DNA from: Gemmatimonadota bacterium
GTDB taxonomy: Bacteria > Latescibacterota > UBA2968 > UBA8231
Direction: 5' to 3'
NCBI GenBank assembly: GCA_018660835.1
Contig: JABJJN010000008.1
Span: 234,977 to 298,976, forward strand
Length of the DNA stretch: 64,000 nt
The translations under genes and the position numbers were made by a program. The number at the start of each line of letters is the position of its first letter. Within the stretch, counting starts at the first letter, position 1. Below are positions 1 to 8,336 of the stretch, piece after piece. The notes under the pieces are model-generated. The model worked only from the letters and a program-made list of their open reading frames with translations. It was not told the origin of the DNA and ran no database searches.

Positions 1-852
1 CAGTCGATTGCTATCTGGATGAGCATCCAGGGAGTCACACGCATGGCACTGAGCCTGGTCGGTGGCTCCCTGCCGGATCTGATGAGTTATCTGACGGGAT
101 ACGGAATCGACGAAGCCGAGCCCTTTCGCTACGCCCTCTTTGTCGGGTCGTTCCTCTGTTTTATCGCCATGCTGCCGTTGCTCGGTGTACATACGACCAC
201 CTCGCGCAACCGGGCACAGGAACGAGAGGATCCAGTGCCCTTTCCGCTGCGCACCTTCGTTGCCTTTGGCATCACCAGTGCCTGCCGCGGCGCGTCGATG
301 GGGTTTTCCTTCCCTTTCTTCAACGTCTTCTTCCAGCAGGCCTTGGGGTTGTCGACACCGATGATTGGCCTCGTGTTCTTTCTCAGCCAGGTCGTGGCCG
401 TGCCCTCGATCGTTCTGGCACCTGCGATTGCACGCAAGTTAGGCGCCATCAAGACCATCGTACCCGCGCGTATCTTCGGCTCCCTGGCGTTGGTGTGCCT
501 CGGCCTCACAGACCATCTGGGTCTGGGCATGCTCCTGTTTCTGATCTCGGCCATCGTCGAAGCAATTACGACACCGACAGAGATGACCTACGCGACGCAG
601 ATCATCCCCAGCAGATACTGGGCGCGTATGCAGAGTCTGCGCGTCACCGGCTTTCAGATCCCTGCAGGGCTTGCAAGTCTCATTGCCGGCTTCATCATCG
701 TCGACTACGGCTACTGGGCTACCTTCGCCATTGCCGGGTCGGCGCGTCTGACGAGTGCCCTGGTCCTGCTGGTGGTCTTTGCAGGGAAAGAGCTTGAGAA
801 GGCCCAGGGATACAACGTCGGGCCGGACACACAGGGATCTCAGTCCGGATAA
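1..852 (+). CDS. MFS transporter, C-terminal part (5' end outside window)
   Basis: The reading frame is open at base 1, so the first in-frame Met at 19 is probably internal and the gene starts upstream of the window. The visible 280 or so residues form several long hydrophobic segments separated by short charged loops, with a longer hydrophilic loop around residues 65-80, as expected for the central loop and C-terminal half of a 12-helix major facilitator. The protein should be in the inner membrane. The substrate cannot be read from sequence; the neighbouring catabolic enzymes suggest an organic solute. The 3' end overlaps the convergent haem/copper lipoprotein gene by 13 bp. Confidence 0.7.
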   Translation, partial: QSIAIWMSIQGVTRMALSLVGGSLPDLMSYLTGYGIDEAEPFRYALFVGSFLCFIAMLPLLGVHTTTSRNRAQEREDPVPFPLRTFVAFGITSACRGASMGFSFPFFNVFFQQALGLSTPMIGLVFFLSQVVAVPSIVLAPAIARKLGAIKTIVPARIFGSLALVCLGLTDHLGLGMLLFLISAIVEAITTPTEMTYATQIIPSRYWARMQSLRVTGFQIPAGLASLIAGFIIVDYGYWATFAIAGSARLTSALVLLVVFAGKELEKAQGYNVGPDTQGSQSG

Positions 853-2234
853 TAGAGACCGAAGAGAATCATCATTTCGTCTGTACTGAGCAGCCCGAAG
901 GCCACGTCGCGAACGCGTGTATTGTCATAGGTAGCGATCAGGCGGAAACCTTCACCTGACTCAAGCACCATCGGTGGATCGTATTCAACGATCGGTGGGT
1001 GTTCCCAATCGTTGGAGAAATACACCTCTTCTCCGTCACGCGCGCCACCAGCGATTTCGACGCGGAATTGCGTATTCAATTCGTGCGCGTGCGAAAACAA
1101 CTGAAACACATTCGCCCTCTCATCGAAGGTGAACACCTGCTCCAGCGTCGTCGTCTGCCCCGCCGGCAGACTGAAATCCGTGTTGTTGAAATCGATCACT
1201 TCCGCCACGTGTTCGATACTACCCGGATCGGCGTAGTGCAGATTGACGAAGACCTCACCCGTCGCGGCACTCGTTGACCGATTCACATAGTGTGCATTCA
1301 TGTCAAAGGCGAAATTGGCGGGAATCTTCAGCGCCACCCCTTCTGGCATATCCATGTTGAAGGCCGGCCACTGGGTCCCTACGAAGAATTGATGGAAGGG
1401 CATGGCGAGATAGTTGGCCAGAATGGGTGTTCCCTCATCATCGCGCAGGTCGCGGAAAACTCCTTCGACGGGAGTCACCCAGTCCGGCGTGCGCTCACTG
1501 AATCCATACAGAATGAAGTGATGACTGCCCTGGCGCATGGCGATTTCAACACGGTCGATATAGACAGGCTCGTCATTCTCCAGGGCCTGATAGTAGAAAA
1601 ACTCCCGCTCTCCCTGTGAGAACACTTCGAAGGGACCCAGGTGCAATTGGGTGCCCCTCACCGGTGGTGAAAGGGCCACAAAATCTTCTGCGCCATACGT
1701 ATAGCGATCAACATTCTCGAGCAACGCCACATCGGCGACCTCGCCCGTCTCAGGTGCGCCGGCGAAGATCCACTTGCGAATCAGTTCCAGTTCGCCATAG
1801 GTCAGCGGGCGCTGAGGTGGCGGCGGCATGAGCGTACCATATTCGGGATGGTCGTTGGCAAAGTGATCTTCGTTGGGTGCGTTGATCTTCTCCCACAGGA
1901 GACTCGTCGGCAGACTGACAGGGCCATCCGCCCCAACCCGCAGAAGTCCATCCGCCAGGGCAGCCGGATTCTTGGGAGCCTGCCCGACGAGCTGTGCGTA
2001 GGCGACATCGTCGGTCAGGATCAGTCCTGATTGCCGGGCCTGTGACGTGCCCTGTGTGTGACAGCTCGTGCAATTTGTCTCGAAGATCTGCTGCACCTGC
2101 AACCAGGTGGATCCCTGCACGACGGTCGAGTTGATCGTCCGATCATCATCGCCACAGCTGGTCGTCATCGCTGCGATTGAGCCCAGCCAGATCACCTTAG
2201 CGATAAGACGTCTCATCCTCGACAGCACGTTCAT
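840..2234 (-). CDS. lipoprotein with haem c motif and copper type II monooxygenase-like domain
   Basis: A basic N-terminus and hydrophobic stretch end in a lipobox-like Cys at about residue 27 (AMTTSC), so this is probably an exported lipoprotein. A CTSCH haem c motif lies at residues 55-59, with a likely axial Met in a TLMPPPP segment. The C-terminal 270 residues resemble the ascorbate-dependent copper monooxygenase fold: an SHHF motif, an NLHY motif and an SHAH (HxH) motif are candidate Cu ligands. Electron transfer from the c-haem to the copper site is inference. Met at 2234 was chosen because it gives a normal signal sequence; Mets at 2243 and 2249 are possible and no clear ribosome binding site decides. 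It is divergent from the sulfatase gene, 142 bp away. Confidence 0.65.
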   Translation of the reverse strand: MNVLSRMRRLIAKVIWLGSIAAMTTSCGDDDRTINSTVVQGSTWLQVQQIFETNCTSCHTQGTSQARQSGLILTDDVAYAQLVGQAPKNPAALADGLLRVGADGPVSLPTSLLWEKINAPNEDHFANDHPEYGTLMPPPPQRPLTYGELELIRKWIFAGAPETGEVADVALLENVDRYTYGAEDFVALSPPVRGTQLHLGPFEVFSQGEREFFYYQALENDEPVYIDRVEIAMRQGSHHFILYGFSERTPDWVTPVEGVFRDLRDDEGTPILANYLAMPFHQFFVGTQWPAFNMDMPEGVALKIPANFAFDMNAHYVNRSTSAATGEVFVNLHYADPGSIEHVAEVIDFNNTDFSLPAGQTTTLEQVFTFDERANVFQLFSHAHELNTQFRVEIAGGARDGEEVYFSNDWEHPPIVEYDPPMVLESGEGFRLIATYDNTRVRDVAFGLLSTDEMMILFGLYYPD

Positions 2235-2376
2235 TCCAGTCATTTGCATAGGTCGACTGTACGAATGCGCCAGGTGCTCCGCCACCAGAGGTAGGATCTT
2301 TGGCCCCGGTGGCACAGGTCGCTCGTGTCGGGTATTTTGCGACAGAACTCTCACGCGAAGACCATCGAAAGACCCC

Positions 2377-3720
2377 ATGCCTGAACCTCACAAGAATGTC
2401 CTGCTCCTGATCGCCGATGACTGGAGTCCTCTCGCCGGTTGTTATGGCAGTCCTGTGATCAAGACACCGAATGTCGACGCCCTGGCACGCCGCGCCACAC
2501 GCTTCACCAACGCCTATTGCACGTCTCCTTCATGTGCAGCAAGTCGTGCCAACATTCTCACGGGGCACTACAGCCATACCCACGGTCAGTATGGCCACTC
2601 ACACTCGATCCACAACTTCCACACAGCCGCGTCGATGCCATCGGTTCCACGACAGTTGGGCGACGTGAAGTATGCGACGGGAATCATTGGCAAGCTGCAC
2701 GTACAGCCACAGAGTGTGTATCCGTGGACCCACGACATGCAGAAGGTACCCGGCAGTCCGCGCAATGTTGCACAGATGGCATCGATGGCGCGAGAATTCT
2801 TCGCCGACATTGGCGACAAGCCCTTTTACCTGCATATGGGATTTACTGATCCGCACCGGGATTTCGGCAATCAGCGTGCGTATGAGGGTGTAGAGGAAAT
2901 TCGCTACAACGCCGCGGATGTACCCGTCCCCGACTTTCTACCCGATCATCCCAATGTGCGTGCGGAGCTGGCAGATTACTATCAGTCCATCTCTCGACTA
3001 GACACAGGGATCGGCCTGGCCATCGAGGCACTGCATGAGGCGGGTCGAGCGGATGATACGATGATCATCGTCATGAGCGACCATGGCATGCCCTTTCCAG
3101 GAGCGAAGGCCTCTTCCTTCGACTCGGGTCACCACTGCCCACTACTGATCGCTCGTCCCGACGCGGCTGAGCTGGAATGCGACGGCCTCGTCAACTGGTC
3201 GAATATTGCGCCAACCATCTTTGATTGGTGTGGTGTTGATACGCCAGAGGGTCTACCTGAGCGATCCATGCTGCCGATTCTGAATCAACCACACCCAGCA
3301 GGGTGGGACGAGACCTTCACATCCCACACCTTTCACGAGGTGACCAACTACTACCCCTATCGGGCTCTGCGTGGACGGCAATACAAATACGTGCGCAACC
3401 TGTATCCGGAATTGGCGCGACCTCTTCCCAGCGACCTGTGGGCATCGCCGACGTGGCAAGCCGTGACCCAGGAGGATCTGTCGATGATGGGCCAACGCCC
3501 TACGCATGAATTTCTGCATCAACGGGCTGAAGCACTCTTCGACATAGAGGCCGACCCAGTCGAAGCAAACAATCTCATCGACGAACCAGCCCTGGCCGAT
3601 GTGGCCAAGCAGATGCGCACCAAGGTGCGTCAGTTTCGCGTGGCGACGAAAGATCCGTGGGTACTGGCATCGCGACAGGCAGGTGAGGAGGGCTTGGAAG
3701 GTACTGCGAGCCCCGTCTGA
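2377..3720 (+). CDS. type I sulfatase, Cys-type active site
   Basis: A 447-residue arylsulfatase-family protein that would hydrolyse a sulfate ester. The N-terminal metal-binding Asp pair (IADDW, residues 14-15) is followed by the sulfatase signature SCAASRANILTG; Cys53 is the residue matured to formylglycine, in a CxAxR variant of the usual CxPxR. A later MSDHG motif supplies further metal and sulfate ligands. No signal peptide is visible, so it appears cytoplasmic. The start is the ATG directly before PEPHKN; the frame is open further upstream, but that stretch has no family similarity and overlaps the divergent gene's leader. The substrate, perhaps a sulfated polysaccharide fragment, is unknown. 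Confidence 0.9.
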   Translation: MPEPHKNVLLLIADDWSPLAGCYGSPVIKTPNVDALARRATRFTNAYCTSPSCAASRANILTGHYSHTHGQYGHSHSIHNFHTAASMPSVPRQLGDVKYATGIIGKLHVQPQSVYPWTHDMQKVPGSPRNVAQMASMAREFFADIGDKPFYLHMGFTDPHRDFGNQRAYEGVEEIRYNAADVPVPDFLPDHPNVRAELADYYQSISRLDTGIGLAIEALHEAGRADDTMIIVMSDHGMPFPGAKASSFDSGHHCPLLIARPDAAELECDGLVNWSNIAPTIFDWCGVDTPEGLPERSMLPILNQPHPAGWDETFTSHTFHEVTNYYPYRALRGRQYKYVRNLYPELARPLPSDLWASPTWQAVTQEDLSMMGQRPTHEFLHQRAEALFDIEADPVEANNLIDEPALADVAKQMRTKVRQFRVATKDPWVLASRQAGEEGLEGTASPV

Positions 3721-3746
3721 GATACGACATCAAAGAACGGACGTGG

Positions 3747-4604
3747 CTATAGGGGCAGCACCAACCCGTCGTAGGCCAGGGTGATCCCCTTCTTCGCCTG
3801 CACTTGAGCGACCTCGTCATAGGCGTCGATACTGGCAGAGCTTAGGTGGGCGGCAACGACGACTGTGTCCTCGTCTACACAGCCAGCCTCGCGTAGCTCA
3901 TTGAGCGTCTCGTCCAGCATGGCCCAGTTCAGATGGCCTGATAAGGCCGGGTCGATCTCCCGGGGGCCGAAGGTGGCGTCTAGGATCGCCAGGTTCAGAT
4001 GTGTACCCGCCAGTGCGGCGAGGGTCTGCGGCATCAGATACGAGGAATCCAGGCCATAGAAAATGGATTTGCGCTCTGTTTCAATGAGATAGTTGAAAAC
4101 CTGTTGCTCCATGATACAGTAGGGCTTGTTCATGAAGTGATTGCCGAGCATCGGTGTCACGTGAGGTCCGCCCACGGCCTGTCGAGTATTCAACTCGAGT
4201 TTCGTCGTTTCGATATTGTAGGAATCATGACGGGTCACGAATCGCCCCGATACCTCGTCGAAGACATGATCACGACACAACTCCAATGCATCGATGACCA
4301 TGCTGTTGCCATAGATATTGAGAGGCTGTGGCAAGCTGGCGGCGAAACGGATGATTTCAAGTGGCTGAAAGTGATCGAAGTGGCCATGGCTGATGAGGAG
4401 CGTGTCGATCTCCTCTGTAGCGATGCCATAGTCGACGAGAGCAGCCGCTGTATGGTTGTTAAAGTCGATCAACATGTTGGGGGCAAGGAAGTTGCAGGTG
4501 TATCGGCGTCTGTCCTTCGGCGCGACAGTATTCGGAGCGGCAGAATCGAAATTCGCATCCCCTGCCCCCGTTCCGAGAAGCTGCAAATACGTAGAATCCA
4601 TCAT
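3747..4604 (-). CDS. metallo-beta-lactamase-fold hydrolase
   Basis: A 285-residue protein with the metallo-beta-lactamase zinc signature SHGHFDH (HxHxDH). Further His and Asp residues (GNHFMN, GLDSSY, AAHLSS) are plausible remaining metal ligands. It resembles the general Lactamase_B_2/PhnP-like hydrolase group; no specific substrate can be named. Two adjacent ATGs (4604 and 4601) follow a GGAG ribosome binding site, and the second has the better spacing. The open frame continues far upstream under the PhyH gene on the other strand, but that extension is not homologous to the family and is rejected. Confidence 0.8.
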   Translation of the reverse strand: MMDSTYLQLLGTGAGDANFDSAAPNTVAPKDRRRYTCNFLAPNMLIDFNNHTAAALVDYGIATEEIDTLLISHGHFDHFQPLEIIRFAASLPQPLNIYGNSMVIDALELCRDHVFDEVSGRFVTRHDSYNIETTKLELNTRQAVGGPHVTPMLGNHFMNKPYCIMEQQVFNYLIETERKSIFYGLDSSYLMPQTLAALAGTHLNLAILDATFGPREIDPALSGHLNWAMLDETLNELREAGCVDEDTVVVAAHLSSASIDAYDEVAQVQAKKGITLAYDGLVLPL

Positions 4605-4757
4605 ATCTCCAAGGGTTGCGGCTCCCAGGATCCACAGGCCATCGCGGTTCAGGCCTCCGGCGTGATAGGCGCGACCCAGTAAGCTATATTGGCAACCACG
4701 TCCCAACACAAGCCGGCGCACCACCGGCACTAACGATAAAGCCCACGAGGCAAGCAA

Positions 4758-5501
4758 GTGCCCTATCTGAGCGTAGAGGACAAGCAGTCTTTCAAAGAGA
4801 ATGGCTATCTGATCCGCAATGACCTGCTCGACGACGAACATATCCAGGCAGCGCGCGATGCCATCTGGGAAGGTCTTGATGCAGATCGCACTGATCCCGC
4901 CACCTGGATCGGCGCCGGTCCACGTGTACCAGTCCCCGGCAGCCATCCCGCCATTCGCGGTACCGTCATGGATTCCCGCGTCTTCAGTGTCGCCGAAGAA
5001 CTCGTCGGCAAAGATCAGCTCAACCCGGGTGGCCCTGGACCTCACCTTGTCTTTCCCACTGGCGATGACGATTGGATGCCGGCGTCCGGTGGCCATCTCG
5101 ATGGTTACTACACACCGACCAATGGCGTCCCCGAAGGCACCGTCGGTCTGTTCCATGTGGGCGTTACGATTTACGTGGAAGACATAGAGCCACGCGGCGG
5201 TGGTTTCACAGTGTGGCCAGGATCGCATCGCCATGCGGCGACATATTTCCGCGACCACTCCTTTCTCAGCATCAGCGGCGGTAGTTCGCGGGATGTCTTC
5301 GACCTGCCAGAGCAGGTAGAAGTCACGGGCCCGGCGGGGACGGTCTGTTTCTGGCACGGCCAGACCGTGCATTCAGGTTCGAAGAATTGTGCACGCAATA
5401 TTCGTATGGCGCTGATCGCGCGTCTGTCACGCAAGGATCTCAACGACATCCGCTTCGAGACGCCCGACGACATGTGGACCTACTGGGAGGGTATTGAGTA
5501 A
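4758..5501 (+). CDS. phytanoyl-CoA dioxygenase (PhyH) family protein
   Basis: A 247-residue Fe(II)/2-oxoglutarate-type dioxygenase. The facial triad is visible as HLD (HxD) and a distal His in TVHSGS, with an Arg about ten residues later for 2-oxoglutarate binding. It starts at GTG, supported by a GAGG ribosome binding site seven bases upstream. The stop codon overlaps the ATG of the next gene (TAATG), so the two are probably translationally coupled. Members of this family hydroxylate or halogenate diverse small molecules; the substrate is not predictable. Confidence 0.85.
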   Translation: MPYLSVEDKQSFKENGYLIRNDLLDDEHIQAARDAIWEGLDADRTDPATWIGAGPRVPVPGSHPAIRGTVMDSRVFSVAEELVGKDQLNPGGPGPHLVFPTGDDDWMPASGGHLDGYYTPTNGVPEGTVGLFHVGVTIYVEDIEPRGGGFTVWPGSHRHAATYFRDHSFLSISGGSSRDVFDLPEQVEVTGPAGTVCFWHGQTVHSGSKNCARNIRMALIARLSRKDLNDIRFETPDDMWTYWEGIE

Positions 5502-6238
5502 TGGCGCGTAACAAGACGGCGAACTATGTCTTGTCCGCCGAAGCGCAACCTGAGCTGGAACTAGCCGCCCTCCTTGCAGCTGTGCAGAAAGACGGCTTGG
5601 GCGGGGTTGAACTGTTTCGCCACCGCACAAGCAGCAGTGTTGTACGAGATGATCTGTCCGTCCGCGGCATCCGTGACGCACTGGCTGCGTCGCAGGTAAA
5701 GCTGGCGGCGTACGAAATCCGTCCGCTCACCGGTCGCAAAGCTGACTCGGATGAGCGTAATCTTGCCTACAATCTGCGCCAACTCGAATGGGACACACAC
5801 CTGGGTCGCGCCCTGGGTATCCGGACGATCAGCGTCCGCGGTGGCACGACCTCGGGCCCGGAACAGGCGCAGGAAGCACGCGCCGATCTGCTGGAGGGAC
5901 TCGGTCAGTTGGTCGAGCGCATACCGGATGTCACCTTCGCCGTGGGACCCGCCGTCGATAGTGTCTTGCAGACAGCAGCAGACTTCGATGAGCTGTTGTC
6001 CGGCATCGATGGTGTTGGCGTGATTCTTGATGTGCCGCCACTACGGGCGGCTGCCGTCGACCTTGCCGCCTTCGCCCGCCAATGGTCTCGACGGGTGCGT
6101 CTGGTGCGCCTGAATGATGGCGACGTCCCTGTTGACGAAATCGCCGCCGCACTGACGGCTGCCGATTTTGACGGCCCGATCGTGCTCGAATCTCGAGACC
6201 CCGAATTGCGCCAGCGAGTGCAGACCAGCTTCGGATAG
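5501..6238 (+). CDS. sugar phosphate isomerase/epimerase-like TIM-barrel protein
   Basis: A 245-residue protein with the alternating hydrophobic-strand pattern of xylose-isomerase-like TIM barrels (GGVELFR near the N-terminus, VGVILDVPP and VRLVRLNDG later, IVLES near the end). Some usual metal ligands of the family are not obvious: the LDVPP segment lacks the typical His, so catalysis may be altered. It is coupled to the upstream PhyH gene by a one-base overlap, which suggests both act on the same sugar-like or inositol-like substrate. Confidence 0.65.
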   Translation: MARNKTANYVLSAEAQPELELAALLAAVQKDGLGGVELFRHRTSSSVVRDDLSVRGIRDALAASQVKLAAYEIRPLTGRKADSDERNLAYNLRQLEWDTHLGRALGIRTISVRGGTTSGPEQAQEARADLLEGLGQLVERIPDVTFAVGPAVDSVLQTAADFDELLSGIDGVGVILDVPPLRAAAVDLAAFARQWSRRVRLVRLNDGDVPVDEIAAALTAADFDGPIVLESRDPELRQRVQTSFG

Positions 6239-6286
6239 AAGCAACAAAGTGTGGACCCGCCCTCGCTGCTCAGGCCACATGCCCTC

Positions 6287-7429
6287 TTAGTCGATCGGAT
6301 GAGCGGCGATCCACTCCCAGTCGAAATCCCAGCCTAGGCCCGGCGTATCAGCAATGGTGACATTGCCTTCATCGTCCAGCGGATCCGCGATCGAATGCAG
6401 ATGCGGAGGCGGCGTTTCGTAGTCGACGAAGGGATGCAGGAGACCGCGTTCGTAGTATTCTCCGGGAATCTGCATAGCACACAGAGCAGCCAGATTGCCC
6501 GGCCCCCCACCGTGAATCTCACAACGCACACCGTGTGACTCACACAGATGAATCGTCTTCATCAATGGCGTGAGTCCACCCACGTCGCCTACGCCTGCAC
6601 GAGAGATATCGGCCGCATTCTGTACGATCCACTCGGCGCGCGTGAAGTGCTTGCCTTCCATGGTCTCGGGCCCCACAACGGGAATCAGTAGCTGATCCGT
6701 CAGCCACTTGTAGGACGACATCGATTGTTCGTCCATGGGCTCCTCGATCCAATAGTAGTCGAGCTTCTCCAGTTCGCGCCCGATCCAGCAGGCATCCTGG
6801 CGATCGTAAAAATGGAAGGGATCGAGCATGAGTCGCATATCGGGCCCCACTGCGTCACGCACAGCGGCACACGCAGCTACATCCATCTTCGGATCCGGCG
6901 CCCATTCGATCGGCGGTTGCCACGTGTGCAGTTTGAAGGCTGAGTAGCCTTTGTCCTGACAGGCCTTGGCGAAGGCGCCGTATTCCTCGGGGGTGCTTAA
7001 GCCACCCGGTAGTTCATCTCCACACATGGTCGACGCATAGGCGGGCACTTTCGAACGCGTCGCTCCGAGCAGTTTGTATACGGGCTGGTGGGTCGCTTTA
7101 CCTGCCAGATCCCACAAAGCCAGATCAACGGCACAGATCAACTTGTCCGACAGGGTTCCCTTGTGCAACCGCTGACGCTCATTCAGCAGATGCCAGATCT
7201 GCTCTCGGTAGAAAGGGTCGCGGCCAATGAGCAGTGGCTTCACAATGCTCTCTACAAGCGCCGCATTTCCACCCACCGTTACACCTTCTACACCCTCGTC
7301 CGTGTGGATCCGCATGACGGACGACGTCGTCTCATAGGGCTCGGGAGCCGGGTGTCCATGCCCATCGGCATCGGCAACCGTACGGCTTGTGGTCTTGAAT
7401 CGATCGATGGTGATGTCTGTGATCTTCAC
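6287..7429 (-). CDS. mandelate racemase/muconate lactonizing family enzyme
   Basis: A 380-residue enolase-superfamily protein with the N-terminal capping domain (residues 1-125) and a barrel. Mg ligands are seen in LMLDPFH (Asp), WIEEPMDE (Glu) and GPETMEG (Glu). A Lys in FKLHTW is the candidate second-strand base, and the His of CEIHGGG the opposing general base. Such enzymes dehydrate sugar acids or racemise 2-hydroxy acids. The start is GTG. The gene lies nine bases after the TIM-barrel gene upstream and is the last member of the O-demethylase/MetF run, so it probably processes a product of that pathway. Confidence 0.85.
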   Translation of the reverse strand: MKITDITIDRFKTTSRTVADADGHGHPAPEPYETTSSVMRIHTDEGVEGVTVGGNAALVESIVKPLLIGRDPFYREQIWHLLNERQRLHKGTLSDKLICAVDLALWDLAGKATHQPVYKLLGATRSKVPAYASTMCGDELPGGLSTPEEYGAFAKACQDKGYSAFKLHTWQPPIEWAPDPKMDVAACAAVRDAVGPDMRLMLDPFHFYDRQDACWIGRELEKLDYYWIEEPMDEQSMSSYKWLTDQLLIPVVGPETMEGKHFTRAEWIVQNAADISRAGVGDVGGLTPLMKTIHLCESHGVRCEIHGGGPGNLAALCAMQIPGEYYERGLLHPFVDYETPPPHLHSIADPLDDEGNVTIADTPGLGWDFDWEWIAAHPID

Positions 7430-7438
7430 GTCAGGTCC

Positions 7439-8224
7439 CTAGTCTCGCCTTAACACCTCTTCAGCAATCGACACATTCTCTTCCACCATGTCATCCTTGT
7501 CGCCGCGATGCATACCGACGTTAACGACGTCCGTCGGTTTGATATGGTCGAAGGTGTATTCGAAGGCCATACGTGGGTCGATGCGCCCGGCGCCCATGAT
7601 TTTGTAGGCAATGACGGGTTTCTGAATCGTCCGGATGCATTGAGTCGCCGGGGCCACATCTTTCAGTTGGAACTTGTGTCCGCGCCCATCATGCAGTGAC
7701 CCGCAGTTGAAGAAGGGTACCGCGTGAAAGTCGACGACATCTAGACTGTCCACCCACAAATGCACCTCGGGCGCGTGAGCAGCGACACCAACAATGGTGC
7801 CCCTCGACTTGGCGTGCTCCGCCCAGGCGCGCAGTGTGTCGGCATCTTGATCGACATACAGCTGATCGATACGTCCGCCGTGGAAATACAGGGCCTTGCA
7901 GCCCACATCGACGACATGATCCACAGCATCCGTCATCTCAGGCTCCGTGCGATTGTTCACCTGTGCGATCCACTGCAGTGAACCGCCAGCAGACAGATAC
8001 TCTTCCACCGACTGCATAACTCGCGGCGTTTCGTTGTTCGTGATCATCGTGTTGATGCCCGCTGCTTCCGCACGATGCCAGGTCTCGAAGATCTGCTCTT
8101 TCGTGTGGAAGGCGACCATCTCAGCATCACGCGATTTGCTCTGATGTGAATAGCCACCAAATGGATTGGCGCCCACGATCAAACGACGGATGGTCAGACC
8201 ACAGAAATCGACGGATGGCAGCAT
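7439..8224 (-). CDS. TIM-barrel protein of unknown function (aldo/keto reductase-like)
   Basis: About 261 residues beginning MLPSVDF, with an early IVGANPFGGY segment. Regularly spaced beta strands (INTMITNN, LQWIAQVN, CKALYFHGG, IVGVAAHAP, VDFHAVPFF, PVIAYKIMGAG, VVNVGMH) fit a TIM barrel. Conserved-looking His and Asn residues at strand ends suggest an enzyme. I do not recognise a specific family. Met at 8224 is preferred over the upstream start at 8293 because an AAGGGA ribosome binding site precedes it. It sits between the MetF fusion and the mandelate-racemase-type gene with tight spacing. Confidence 0.6.
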   Translation of the reverse strand: MLPSVDFCGLTIRRLIVGANPFGGYSHQSKSRDAEMVAFHTKEQIFETWHRAEAAGINTMITNNETPRVMQSVEEYLSAGGSLQWIAQVNNRTEPEMTDAVDHVVDVGCKALYFHGGRIDQLYVDQDADTLRAWAEHAKSRGTIVGVAAHAPEVHLWVDSLDVVDFHAVPFFNCGSLHDGRGHKFQLKDVAPATQCIRTIQKPVIAYKIMGAGRIDPRMAFEYTFDHIKPTDVVNVGMHRGDKDDMVEENVSIAEEVLRRD

Positions 8225-8336
8225 GATGTTTTTCCCTTGGGGTAGGCCCTGTTGATGAAGCAAAACATAACGAGAACCACAGGCTGTCGTCACCTGCCTG
8301 ATACGTATAAGGCCCTAGGTGACGTTGACTGTCGAC

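Noticed and set aside
2068-2376. N-terminal extension of the Cys-type sulfatase
   Set aside because: It would overlap the divergent lipoprotein leader and adds ~100 residues without similarity; the family N-terminus starts at 2377.
3999-4682. 227-residue open frame antisense to the metallo-hydrolase
   Set aside because: It lacks motifs and covers the HxHxDH gene in the opposite direction.
4605-5372. Long minus-strand extension of the metallo-hydrolase frame under the PhyH gene
   Set aside because: The plus-strand PhyH gene has clear motifs and a ribosome binding site; the extension has no similarity and the hydrolase has its own start with GGAG.
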